From: a virus
IMG/VR virus record: IMGVR_UViG_3300020473_000084
Span: 1-32,388 of that record
DNA length: 32,388 bases
Direction: 5' to 3' (one strand)
Within the stretch, counting starts at the first letter, position 1. Each line of letters starts with the position of its first letter. Shown here piece by piece: positions 15,899-22,337 of this stretch. The notes under the pieces were generated by a model that was not told the DNA's origin, ran no database searches, and worked only from the letters and a program-made list of their open reading frames with translations. Made by a program: the position numbers and the translations under genes.

Positions 15899-16213
15899 TT
15901 ATAATCCTATAGTTGAGATTGTAGCGTTGAATTGTGCCGCTGAATCCGGTGCCGCGATATAAATTTTTGCACCTGTTTCTAAAATCATTTTTTCTGTGTC
16001 AAGTATGTAGGTGTCTCTGGCTTTGATAGTCAAGTTTGAATAAATTAAATGGTTCGCACTAACTGATGCACCATTAGGTACAACATATACATCAACAGTT
16101 CCATCGCCATCTGTTTTATTTGTTATGTAAATTACAGTAACAGCAGTTTCCGCCGATGCCGTAAAGGCCGCCGAGCCTGTTGTTGCCGCTACTTGAAAGT
16201 TTGTTATCGCCAT
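15899..16213 (-). CDS. Small virion structural protein (104 aa)
   Basis: This is a compact beta-rich protein: MAITNFQVAATTGSAAFTAS, VTVIYITNKTDGDGTVDVYV, then HLIYSNLTIKARDTYILDTE and KIYIAAPDSAAQFNATISTI. The pattern is that of a small phage head or tail protein, with alternating strands and no helices or membrane span. Shine-Dalgarno AGGA lies 6 nt before the ATG. It sits 3 nt after the 277-aa gene and 5 nt before the 155-aa gene, so the three are co-translated. I know similar small conserved proteins in T4-like marine phages, but their exact position on the virion is not something I can state. Confidence 0.75.
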   Translation of the reverse strand: MAITNFQVAATTGSAAFTASAETAVTVIYITNKTDGDGTVDVYVVPNGASVSANHLIYSNLTIKARDTYILDTEKMILETGAKIYIAAPDSAAQFNATISTIGL

Positions 16214-16216
16214 TTT

Positions 16217-17050
16217 TTATCCTAATGCGATGGCCAATGCCGTCGCTTTGCTTTTACTTATCAGTTCTCCTTCAGTACCAGAACTGATGTTTGAGTTAAT
16301 AAAGAACAATCCAGTACCGCCTCCACCTGATGTTTTGTTGTAAATTTTGGTTACAGCAGTTGCAGTTGGTGTACTAGCCGCCGCTGAAAATGTTAAAGTG
16401 TCGTTGATAACCACATCACCTGTTCCGTTTGATGCAAGTGTTAGGTTTGCATTTGATGTTGCTGATGATATTGATTCAATATTTGTTAAATTTTGTCCTA
16501 GATCAATTGTTATTGTATCTGGTTCTGATCCTGCTGTGCTGATGTTTGCTCCACCAACGAATTGTACAAGTTGTCCTGATTCAACAGTAATTGCAGTTGA
16601 ATCGTCACCTGCGACTTTAAGTGAGAATGAACCTGCCGCACCATCAACATAAGTTTTTGTTGCCGCATCTGATCCACTAGTAGGTTCGCCAACTTGTATT
16701 TTTGCCAAAGCCGTGTCGGCTATTGCAGTACCAGTTCCATTACTAGTAGTAGTTACTGCTTTGAAAACATCGTCACCTTCGTTCCAATAAAAAGCCGCGT
16801 TGTTTGCCGCTCCTCTGTTGACCATGATACCAGAATCAATATCACTTGGTGTTGAATTGTTTCTGCTTAACATGATGATCGGATCATCAATAGTTAAAGT
16901 TGCAGTATCTATGGTTGTGCTTGTACCCTCAATATCTAGGTCACCCAAAACTTTCAGTGTTTTAGCGTCTACTACGACCGAATTTGACCCACCCGAACCA
17001 GTGCCGGCTTTAATTGTATAATCACCTGATGTACGTAATGTTTTTGCCAT
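16217..17050 (-). CDS. Fibre-like virion protein (277 aa), first gene of a four-gene operon
   Basis: The N-terminus is MAKTLRTSGDYTIKAGTGSG. Residues about 37-135 hold the GDLDIEGTSTTIDTATLTID module, then DSGIMVNRGAANNAAFYWNE and AKIQVGEPTSGSDAATKTYV. This matches residues 66-165 of the PKD protein closely. A strand-rich middle ends in GLFFINSNISSGTEGELISK and a hydrophobic tail SKATALAIALG. There is no Shine-Dalgarno. The perfect late promoter TATAAATA at 17059-17066 ends 8 nt before the ATG, so the mRNA is expected to be leaderless or nearly so. Confidence 0.75.
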   Translation of the reverse strand: MAKTLRTSGDYTIKAGTGSGGSNSVVVDAKTLKVLGDLDIEGTSTTIDTATLTIDDPIIMLSRNNSTPSDIDSGIMVNRGAANNAAFYWNEGDDVFKAVTTTSNGTGTAIADTALAKIQVGEPTSGSDAATKTYVDGAAGSFSLKVAGDDSTAITVESGQLVQFVGGANISTAGSEPDTITIDLGQNLTNIESISSATSNANLTLASNGTGDVVINDTLTFSAAASTPTATAVTKIYNKTSGGGGTGLFFINSNISSGTEGELISKSKATALAIALG

Positions 17051-17058
17051 GTTAATAC

Positions 17059-17066
17059 TATTTATA
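17059..17066 (-). promoter_or_regulatory. Perfect late promoter (TATAAATA) fused to a terminator
   Basis: The minus strand reads TATAAATAGTATTAAC, then ATG. The upstream terminator (17072-17097) ends in TTTTCTTT, which runs directly into this promoter, so stop and restart of transcription are packed into about 40 bp. Confidence 0.75.
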
Positions 17067-17071
17067 AAAGA

Positions 17072-17097
17072 AAAGGGGGAGCAATAACTCCCCCTTT
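17072..17097 (-). terminator. Intrinsic terminator after the 136-aa gene
   Basis: AAAGGGGGAG and CTCCCCCTTT form a 10-bp stem with a 6-nt loop. On the minus strand it is followed by a T-rich tract (CTTTT). It ends transcripts of the 136-aa virion protein. Confidence 0.85.
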
Positions 17098-17119
17098 ATA
17101 AGCACGTGTCTGTATGATA

Positions 17120-17530
17120 TTAGTGTTCTATGATATCAATGTTACCCTTGCCAGATACTTGTCCTTCATCCGTTGCTTCATCAGTTCCTAATGAATACGG
17201 CACAGTACCAGTATTTCCGCCCGAGTCTACGTAATGAATCGTGTTGTTGTAGAATTTTTCTACATATGCAACAGTTGAGTCATCAAGTATTACTTTAACA
17301 TTGAAAGTACCATTATCAACCAAAGTTCCTAAAGCGACTAAAGTCATCACTTCTTCAGAAGAGTCGTTCAAGTGAACTTTGAACTGTTTTGATCCTCTTT
17401 GTGAAACAATGTATGAACCTGTACCTGTAACATTTGAACCGCCTGTTCTATAAACTGAAACAGCAATAGAGGCAGTTGTGCCAGGGTTAAAGTTCGCCAA
17501 CATCTTACTTTTTTTGATTGGTCTTCCCAT
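17120..17530 (-). CDS. Small virion protein (136 aa) with a structured leader
   Basis: The N-terminus is MGRPIKKSKMLANFNPGTTA. A beta-rich body follows (ASIAVSVYRTGGSN, GSYIVSQRGSKQFKVHLNDS, KVILDDSTVAYVEKFYNNTI), then an acidic C-terminus ending GKGNIDIIEH. Proteins beginning MGRP and carrying the YIVxQxGxxxFxV pattern are common among marine T4-like phages near the capsid gene. I take it as a virion, possibly head-associated, protein, but the role is not established. Shine-Dalgarno AAGGAG lies 7 nt before the ATG. The gene is a single transcription unit, with a late promoter (17631-17638), a 72-nt cloverleaf-like leader and a strong terminator. Confidence 0.75.
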   Translation of the reverse strand: MGRPIKKSKMLANFNPGTTASIAVSVYRTGGSNVTGTGSYIVSQRGSKQFKVHLNDSSEEVMTLVALGTLVDNGTFNVKVILDDSTVAYVEKFYNNTIHYVDSGGNTGTVPYSLGTDEATDEGQVSGKGNIDIIEH

Positions 17531-17546
17531 TTGTTTTCTCCTTTGT

Positions 17547-17618
17547 CAGAGCCTAATGTGAGTTCTACTCACTACGCGGTTTATTCCGCATAAGTCCGTA
17601 CTTCGAAGTACGGCTCTG
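17547..17618 (-). ncRNA. Cloverleaf-like structured 5' leader of the 136-aa gene
   Basis: On the minus strand a closing helix (CAGAGCC with GGCTCTG) encloses three arms. The first is the palindromic CCGTACTTCGAAGTACGG. The second is TATGCGG-AATAAA-CCGCGTA, with one G-U pair that favours the minus-strand RNA. The third is GTGAG-TAGAA-CTCAC. Total length is 72 nt, and it ends right before the Shine-Dalgarno. Transcription from 17631-17638 would start about 7 nt upstream of the element. It is shaped like a tRNA but lacks a T-loop and an anticodon loop of 7, so it is not a normal tRNA. It could be a riboswitch, a translation control element or a stability element. Confidence 0.6.
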
Positions 17619-17630
17619 TTTGACTGTATG

Positions 17631-17638
17631 TATTTATG
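17631..17638 (-). promoter_or_regulatory. Late promoter (CATAAATA) for the cloverleaf leader and 136-aa gene
   Basis: The minus strand reads CATAAATACATACAGTC. The predicted start near 17625 lies just upstream of the structured leader. Confidence 0.6.
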
Positions 17639-17669
17639 TGTTTTTTGAGAATTATAAAGTGTGTGGTTA

Positions 17670-17705
17670 AAAGGCCGACTCAACAAGTCTCCATCATCGA
17701 CCTTT
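17670..17705 (-). terminator. Terminator after the 35-aa membrane protein gene
   Basis: On the minus strand AAAGGTCGA pairs with TCGGCCTTT (one G-T pair), with an 18-nt loop, followed by TTAACC. The G-T pair is a pair only in minus-strand RNA, which supports the direction. Confidence 0.6.
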
Positions 17706-17711
17706 AAGTGA

Positions 17712-17819
17712 TTAACCTTGAACTTCTGGTGCAGGTTGACCTGACCAAAGAACCCAAGCGAATATGATTACGACTACTGCCGCACCTATCCAAAGTTTTT
17801 TATCTTTTAAATGTTTCAT
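17712..17819 (-). CDS. 35-aa single-span membrane peptide
   Basis: The protein is MKHLKDKKLWIGAAVVVIIF followed by AWVLWSGQPAPEVQG. It has a basic N-terminus, one membrane span (residues about 9-25) and a Pro-rich tail, so it is likely N-in in the inner membrane. The start is firm: AAGGAG lies 6 nt before the ATG. It is followed by a terminator and preceded by a 10-bp hairpin and the 77-aa membrane protein gene. Two small membrane proteins side by side next to the capsid gene could serve lysis or envelope remodelling. No family is recognised. Confidence 0.7.
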   Translation of the reverse strand: MKHLKDKKLWIGAAVVVIIFAWVLWSGQPAPEVQG

Positions 17820-17847
17820 AATAATCTCCTTGACTTTATTTAATTGA

Positions 17848-17880
17848 AGAGTGGTGTAAAAAAAGTAGTCACACCACTCT
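17848..17880 (-). repeat. 10-bp inverted repeat between two small membrane protein genes
   Basis: AGAGTGGTGT and ACACCACTCT flank a 13-nt loop that is T-rich on the minus strand. The T-tract after the stem is poor, so it may be a weak terminator or an mRNA processing and stability hairpin between the 77-aa and 35-aa genes. Confidence 0.55.
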
Positions 17881-17910
17881 CCGAGGTTAATGTATTTCTA
17901 GATTTTTATA

Positions 17911-18144
17911 TTATTTTCGATTGTAGATATGATATAAAATCCAAACTGCTACCAAACCAATCAGACCTTGATCTGAAAAGCCTTGCAGTACGCCCTGGAC
18001 GTTTCCTATTACAGAAACATTTGGCCAGAACGGAATACCTTGACCGTTAAAAAGAATTTCTAAAACAATTCCTAACGCGATAAGTGAAACACCTACGTCA
18101 GCAATTCCTTTTGCCCATCCTTTTATTTTGTTAAGATAATCCAT
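17911..18144 (-). CDS. Small membrane protein (77 aa) downstream of the capsid gene
   Basis: The protein is MDYLNKIKGWAKGIADVGVS, then a first hydrophobic segment (LIALGIVLEILF, residues about 21-32), a FWPNVSVIGNVQGVLQGF linker, and a second span (GLIGLVAVWILYHIY, residues about 61-75) ending RK. Two membrane segments are predicted. The start is firm, with a full AAAGGAGG before the ATG. It resembles a small conserved membrane protein that I associate with the capsid neighbourhood of marine T4-like phages. Its function is unknown, and head-membrane contact during assembly or lysis are both possible. A late promoter-like site lies at 18189-18196. Confidence 0.75.
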   Translation of the reverse strand: MDYLNKIKGWAKGIADVGVSLIALGIVLEILFNGQGIPFWPNVSVIGNVQGVLQGFSDQGLIGLVAVWILYHIYNRK

Positions 18145-18188
18145 GTTGGACCTCCTTTGATTTAAGATTACATTTGTAATCCTTCAAT

Positions 18189-18196
18189 TATTTAGA
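18189..18196 (-). promoter_or_regulatory. Late promoter-like site (TCTAAATA) for the 77-aa gene
   Basis: The minus strand reads TCTAAATAATTG, 44 nt before the ATG at 18144 and downstream of the capsid gene terminator, so it would restart transcription for the small membrane proteins. Confidence 0.4.
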
Positions 18197-18294
18197 ACTC
18201 TAATATGTGGATAAAGTTATGCTATTTGGTCTGTGTACAGTATGAACACAAAAATATTTTTTAATATATGTTGTTAATGATTTTTTTGCCAAAA

Positions 18295-18322
18295 AAAAAG
18301 GGCGACCGAAGCCGCCCTTTTT
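18295..18322 (-). terminator. Strong terminator of the major capsid gene with a C(UUCG)G loop
   Basis: The minus strand reads GGGCGGC-TTCG-GTCGCCC, extended by A and T runs, then a run of nine T. The C(TTCG)G tetraloop is an exceptionally stable cap. The stem is nearly identical to the terminator at 5845-5869. Confidence 0.9.
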
Positions 18323-18343
18323 GAAAATAAAATAAGCCTTGGC

Positions 18344-19516
18344 TTATTTGAATTTTAAGTTACCAGATGTGATACCTACTAACCCAACGTAGTCAGCCGC
18401 ATTACCAAGTGAAGATGCAGTGTTTGTTAACTCTACATATCCGTATCTTGTTAAGAAGCCTACTACTGGTTCGAAAGTAGCCGGATCTAGTACAACACCG
18501 CTTGACATTAAAGGTATGTAAGGGCAGTAGAACGCCGGAGCGTCTGCCTCACTTGCACCTTTGTAACCAACTAGTACTGATGTACCGTCAGTTGCGTATG
18601 CATCAACGTATACTCTCATAGAAGCATTTAACGTACCAACAAATTTTGTGTTAGTCGGTGCTTCGAAAGTACCTTCAGTTGATCTAGCGAATGCTGAAGT
18701 TGTTGCAGATTGAAGAACTGTTAAAGCAGTTGGAGATACTACCGCGTAGTTTCCAGCGCCTCTTCTTGTTCTTGTTGCGATTTGGTTAGCAACTCTGTTG
18801 ATTAACACAGCCAAAGCCGCGTGTTCATCACCAACGAATGTTGCAGTACCTGATACAGCAGACTGGTCAAAAGTCTCAGAAGCCGAACCGGCTAATGTTC
18901 TTAATGATCCAATGATCTCTTGGTCGATCTCAGCAGTAATCTCTTGTGCTAACGCCGCCATGATTTCTGCTTCTACATCGATACCTTGCTGTGCTTGAGC
19001 ATCTTGAGCCGCTTCAAAAGTCCATCTTGCAGATAGTTTTCTTGATTTCGCCTCAACAGGTTGTTTTAAGATTTGGATTGACAATCTCTTACCAGCAGTA
19101 CCTTCAAGAGCCGCCGTAGCCGCACCTTTTGGAGTAGTGTTGTTCTGGTTACCTGAGTATGCTTTCGCAATTTTGAACGGAGATAATGCTTCTTCACCAG
19201 CAGTTGTGTTCGAACTTACTGTGTCTGCATATCTTATTCTTAGTGTGTGAATCTGTCCAACCGGACCAGTCATTGGTTGTACACCAACGATCTCGTTCGC
19301 GATAACAGTAGGCATAACCCTACGTATTACTGGAAGAATCACTCTGTTTAGAGTAGCAACATTACCGGCACTAGTTGCACCAGCAGTGGCTTGTTCTGAC
19401 AAATACTTTTTAGTATTTTCAAGAACAACATCCATTGTTTTTTTCTTGTTGCCTTCTAAACCTTCAGTTAGGGCCTGTTTTGTTTCGCCCCATTTAGATT
19501 CAAATAGTTCTGACAT
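18344..19516 (-). CDS. 23: Major capsid protein (T4 gp23 type, 390 aa)
   Basis: This is the HK97-fold shell protein. Landmarks of the gp23 family are the helical N-terminal delta domain (residues 1-41), then NVATLNRVILPVIRRVMPTV, VGVQPMTGPVGQIHTLRIRY, ARWTFEAAQDAQAQQGIDVE, RTRRGAGNYAVVSPTAL, and the C-terminal PYIPLMSSGVVLDPATFEPV followed by RYGYV. YLSE-QATAG at residues 38-46 fits the gp21 cleavage rule (L/I-X-E), so maturation after E41 is likely. The protein is clearly shorter than T4 gp23 (521 aa), consistent with loss of the insertion domain. AAGGGG lies about 10 nt before the ATG. It is the last gene of the head operon and is closed by a very strong terminator. Confidence 0.97.
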   Translation of the reverse strand: MSELFESKWGETKQALTEGLEGNKKKTMDVVLENTKKYLSEQATAGATSAGNVATLNRVILPVIRRVMPTVIANEIVGVQPMTGPVGQIHTLRIRYADTVSSNTTAGEEALSPFKIAKAYSGNQNNTTPKGAATAALEGTAGKRLSIQILKQPVEAKSRKLSARWTFEAAQDAQAQQGIDVEAEIMAALAQEITAEIDQEIIGSLRTLAGSASETFDQSAVSGTATFVGDEHAALAVLINRVANQIATRTRRGAGNYAVVSPTALTVLQSATTSAFARSTEGTFEAPTNTKFVGTLNASMRVYVDAYATDGTSVLVGYKGASEADAPAFYCPYIPLMSSGVVLDPATFEPVVGFLTRYGYVELTNTASSLGNAADYVGLVGITSGNLKFK

Positions 19517-19540
19517 TTGAATATTCCCCTTTTAGTTTAG

Positions 19541-20611
19541 TTAATTGTTAAGTCCCGCTAATTTACGAAACTCCACCATTTCAGCATCTTCTCTCGTACC
19601 TCTGTCACCTTTTGCTTCAGAAATAATTTTCTTCTGTGTAGCAATTGGTTGTTCAGCCATTACGTGAGGCAGATACTTGTCGAATGAAGCCTGTAAGTTG
19701 TCTGTTTGAACTGATTCTAACAGTTGACTCATAACTTCACCCTTCTCTTTGCCCAATGGTTTGAGCATTTCAGCCATCTTTTCCTTGCGTTCCATCAAGT
19801 CTGCTTGTCTTTTGGACTCAGCATCTTTTGACTCAATCACCGCTTGTTTTTCTTCGACAGCCTTCTCAGCGTCTTTTAATTTAAGTGCAGTTTCATCCAC
19901 AACTTTCATTAACTTCGCAGTCTCAGATTTCTCATTTAAGTAAGAATTCTGGTACTCAGAAGCAAACGCCTCGAATATTTTCTTGCCAAAGTTGACTTCT
20001 CTAGCCGCTGTAATGTCATCTTTCAAAGTTTTTAATTCACTTTGAAGTTTGTTGTTTACTGCGTCTTCTACAACTTTAGCAGATTTTGTAATGAAAGCCT
20101 CTTTCATCTTAGCCATTTGTTTTTTGGCTTCGGCTACTAGTTTGACTTTCGTTTCCACAACGCCTTTTTTGTCTTCATGGAATTCTTTAATTTCTTTTGC
20201 AAGAGCCTTTACTACAAACTCTTCCATTTTCTTAAAGTTTTCATGAACACCTTTTCTGTCGCTGTGCAGTTCTGTTAACTCTTCTGAAAGTTTCTTCATG
20301 ATAAACTCTTGAAGTTTTTCAGAATGTTTGCCTACATTTTCTTTGTAAGCAATTTTTTCTTGTGCAAGTGCTTTTCTGTCTTCAACAAATTTTGTGATTT
20401 CCTCAGATAATTTCTCAGTCATCATTTTGTCGATAGCCTCGATCATGTTGCTTTTGTCGTGTTCGTATCTTTTAGCAAACTCTTCTCTCAACTCAGCACC
20501 TACAGTTTCTCTGTTTTCTTTTACTTTTGAATCCCATGCTTCAGCGATAGCCTTTTGAGTATCTTCTGATATTGCACCTGATTCAACTAGTTTTGATATT
20601 GCATCAATCAT
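19541..20611 (-). CDS. 22: Prohead core scaffold (T4 gp22 type, 356 aa)
   Basis: This is a highly charged, almost entirely helical coiled-coil protein directly between gp21 and gp23, as in T4. The C-terminal third (MERKEKMAEMLKPLGKEKGE, LLESVQTDNLQASFDKYLPH) fits the gp22 scaffold family. An internal repeat is clear: residues about 63-82 (MMTEKLSEEITKFVEDRKAL), 104-122 (IMKKLSEELTELHSDRKGV) and 133-151 (VVKALAKEIKEFHEDKKGV). It is expected to form the prohead core and be degraded by gp21 during maturation. The ATG overlaps the gp21 stop (TAATG), with AAGGA upstream. Confidence 0.93.
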   Translation of the reverse strand: MIDAISKLVESGAISEDTQKAIAEAWDSKVKENRETVGAELREEFAKRYEHDKSNMIEAIDKMMTEKLSEEITKFVEDRKALAQEKIAYKENVGKHSEKLQEFIMKKLSEELTELHSDRKGVHENFKKMEEFVVKALAKEIKEFHEDKKGVVETKVKLVAEAKKQMAKMKEAFITKSAKVVEDAVNNKLQSELKTLKDDITAAREVNFGKKIFEAFASEYQNSYLNEKSETAKLMKVVDETALKLKDAEKAVEEKQAVIESKDAESKRQADLMERKEKMAEMLKPLGKEKGEVMSQLLESVQTDNLQASFDKYLPHVMAEQPIATQKKIISEAKGDRGTREDAEMVEFRKLAGLNN

Positions 20612-21240
20612 TATTTTAGGTCCTTTATTATGTTAGTTAACGCATCTTTCAGATGCTTTTGTGCTCTTTTGTCATTTCTCACTTCTTCCGCCAGACCCTT
20701 TGCTCTCAATCCACCTCTTGTGTTTAGCAAGTGTTCGTAAATTGGCGTTGGGTAAGCACCTGGGGCCGAAGGTTGGGCCACAACATCAACGGTAATGATC
20801 TCAAAGTCTGAAACTTCGCCGCTTCCGTACTCGGAAATATTTCCGCTACCTCTACTAGAAACGCCTAGTTTCACACCTGATTCCAACATCGTTTTGACAA
20901 GTTGACCCATCGGTGTTGGCAAAATTTTCATTTTGCCGTATCCATTTGGACCGTCCATCCACATCTCAGTAATCATGTGAGACACTCGGTCCAAATTAAT
21001 TTTTAAATCGTCTGGATGATCTACTTCACCTAATACAGAATAACCTGAACTTATTTGGTCATTAAGTGTTTTAACTGCTTTGCCAATTTCGTTTACTGGG
21101 TAAACTCTTTGGTTAGCATTTTTAATTCCACCTTGAATACAGATCCCTTTCATGTACAAGTCCTTGCCGTTGTCGCCTTCGTGCAAGATCTGTACTCTAG
21201 CCTGATCGTAAGTTAGATGTTCTCTAAGGTATAGTGACAT
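20611..21240 (-). CDS. 21: Prohead maturation protease (T4 gp21 type, 209 aa)
   Basis: This is a serine protease of the phage prohead family. It cleaves capsid and core proteins during head maturation. Expected active-site residues are H75 in GEVDHPDD, S128 or S129 in LGVSSRGSG, and D152 in TVDVVAQPSAPGA. The N-terminal KGICIQGGIKNANQRVYPVN segment is also typical. The length is close to T4 gp21. GGAG lies 7 nt before the ATG. Its stop overlaps the start of gp22. Confidence 0.95.
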   Translation of the reverse strand: MSLYLREHLTYDQARVQILHEGDNGKDLYMKGICIQGGIKNANQRVYPVNEIGKAVKTLNDQISSGYSVLGEVDHPDDLKINLDRVSHMITEMWMDGPNGYGKMKILPTPMGQLVKTMLESGVKLGVSSRGSGNISEYGSGEVSDFEIITVDVVAQPSAPGAYPTPIYEHLLNTRGGLRAKGLAEEVRNDKRAQKHLKDALTNIIKDLK

Positions 21241-21265
21241 TCAAACTCTCCAATGTTCAGTTCAA

Positions 21266-22237
21266 TTACGCTTTCGCGTTAACTGGACTCTTTGCTGATT
21301 TATCTGAATGATCCGCTTTGTCCGCCTTCATCTCTTTTTTGTAAGATGTTGACTTATCTTTTGCTGGAGTATTCTCGAAATCACCACTCATTTTTTGTGC
21401 TGTTGGAGCCGGTCTTCCTTTTTCTTCTGCTCCGCCTTTAGCGATATTATGTGTTGAACCGCCTGCACTCTTAACTTTTGAGTTTACTGGTGACGTTTTC
21501 GAATCAGCATGGTCGGCTGTGTCCGCTGACTTTTGGATTTTGTATTCTTTTACAGTTTCCTTAGTCGCTTCTTTGCCTTCCATTGGTACTGGTGCAGTTT
21601 CTGGCGCTGGTTGTTCAATTGGAGCCTCTAGTGACTCTTCTTTGTCTTCATCGCCTTTGTCTGCCATCATTTTTTCGAATTCTGCTTTTAATTCATCCAA
21701 AGCATCTTCCAAATCAACTACTCTGTCTTCCATGTCTTCTGGCTCTTTATCACCATCTGCATCCATGTCCATATCTTTTTCCATGTCATCAGCGGCTTTA
21801 TCGCCCATTTCTTCCTCATCAGCAGAGATGTCTTTGATTAATTCATCAGTAGCATCGCCACCAACTTCTTCAATTGACTCTTCTTCTGTTTTTTCTGATT
21901 CGTCAGTAACTTCTTCTTTTGAAGTTTCTTCGACAGTTTCGTCTTCTTTAGATTCTTCTGAAGTTTCTTTAACTTCTTCGTCTTTAGCAGTTTCTTCTAC
22001 TTTTTCTTCAGCAGTTTCTTCTACTTTTTCTTCTGACGCTTCAGTCTCTTTAACTTCTTCTTTTGCTTCGTCTTTGTTTTCTTCTTTAGCCTCTGAAGTT
22101 GGTACTTCTTCTGCTAAACTTTCGTAGATGTCTCTTGATTTTTCAACTACGATTTCGTGGAACAGTTGTTCCGCTTTGTCGTTCTCTTCGTTGATTAGTA
22201 ATTCTAATAACGATTCGAATTTATTTTCTTTTGTCAT
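21266..22237 (-). CDS. Very acidic prohead core-like protein (323 aa)
   Basis: Residues 1-45 (MTKENKFESLLELLINEEND, HEIVVEKSRDIYESLAEEV) are a folded helical part. Residues about 48-130 are a Glu/Lys low-complexity stretch with short tandem units (KVEETAEEKVEETAK). Residues about 130-205 are acidic with DMEKDMDMDADGD, and the C-terminal third is basic and Ser/Thr/Lys rich, ending SAKSPVNAKA. The position (between portal and gp21) and acidity match the T4 gp67/gp68 prohead core proteins. Sequence identity cannot be judged, so I leave the symbol blank. AAGGAG precedes the ATG, with a late promoter-like site 47 nt upstream. Confidence 0.75.
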   Translation of the reverse strand: MTKENKFESLLELLINEENDKAEQLFHEIVVEKSRDIYESLAEEVPTSEAKEENKDEAKEEVKETEASEEKVEETAEEKVEETAKDEEVKETSEESKEDETVEETSKEEVTDESEKTEEESIEEVGGDATDELIKDISADEEEMGDKAADDMEKDMDMDADGDKEPEDMEDRVVDLEDALDELKAEFEKMMADKGDEDKEESLEAPIEQPAPETAPVPMEGKEATKETVKEYKIQKSADTADHADSKTSPVNSKVKSAGGSTHNIAKGGAEEKGRPAPTAQKMSGDFENTPAKDKSTSYKKEMKADKADHSDKSAKSPVNAKA

Positions 22238-22284
22238 TACACGTGCTCCTTAATATTGGCAAGTTTTGTACTTATAAGTGTTTA

Positions 22285-22292
22285 TATTTACT
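22285..22292 (-). promoter_or_regulatory. Late promoter-like site (AGTAAATA) for the core-gp21-gp22-gp23 operon
   Basis: The minus strand reads AGTAAATATAAACAC, 47 nt before the ATG at 22237, in the gap after the 209-aa gene. Confidence 0.45.
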
Positions 22293-22337
22293 ATCTTTAT
22301 GCAAATATACGGAGATATATGACAAAAAAGGGTATTT

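Noticed and set aside
17547-17618. A true tRNA gene
   Set aside because: The three arms have loops of 4-6 nt, there is no GTTC-type T-loop, and no CCA end. Only the overall shape is tRNA-like.
21519-22127. Ser-rich open frame on the plus strand (202 aa)
   Set aside because: It is the mirror image of the Glu-rich low-complexity region of the prohead core protein, not a gene.
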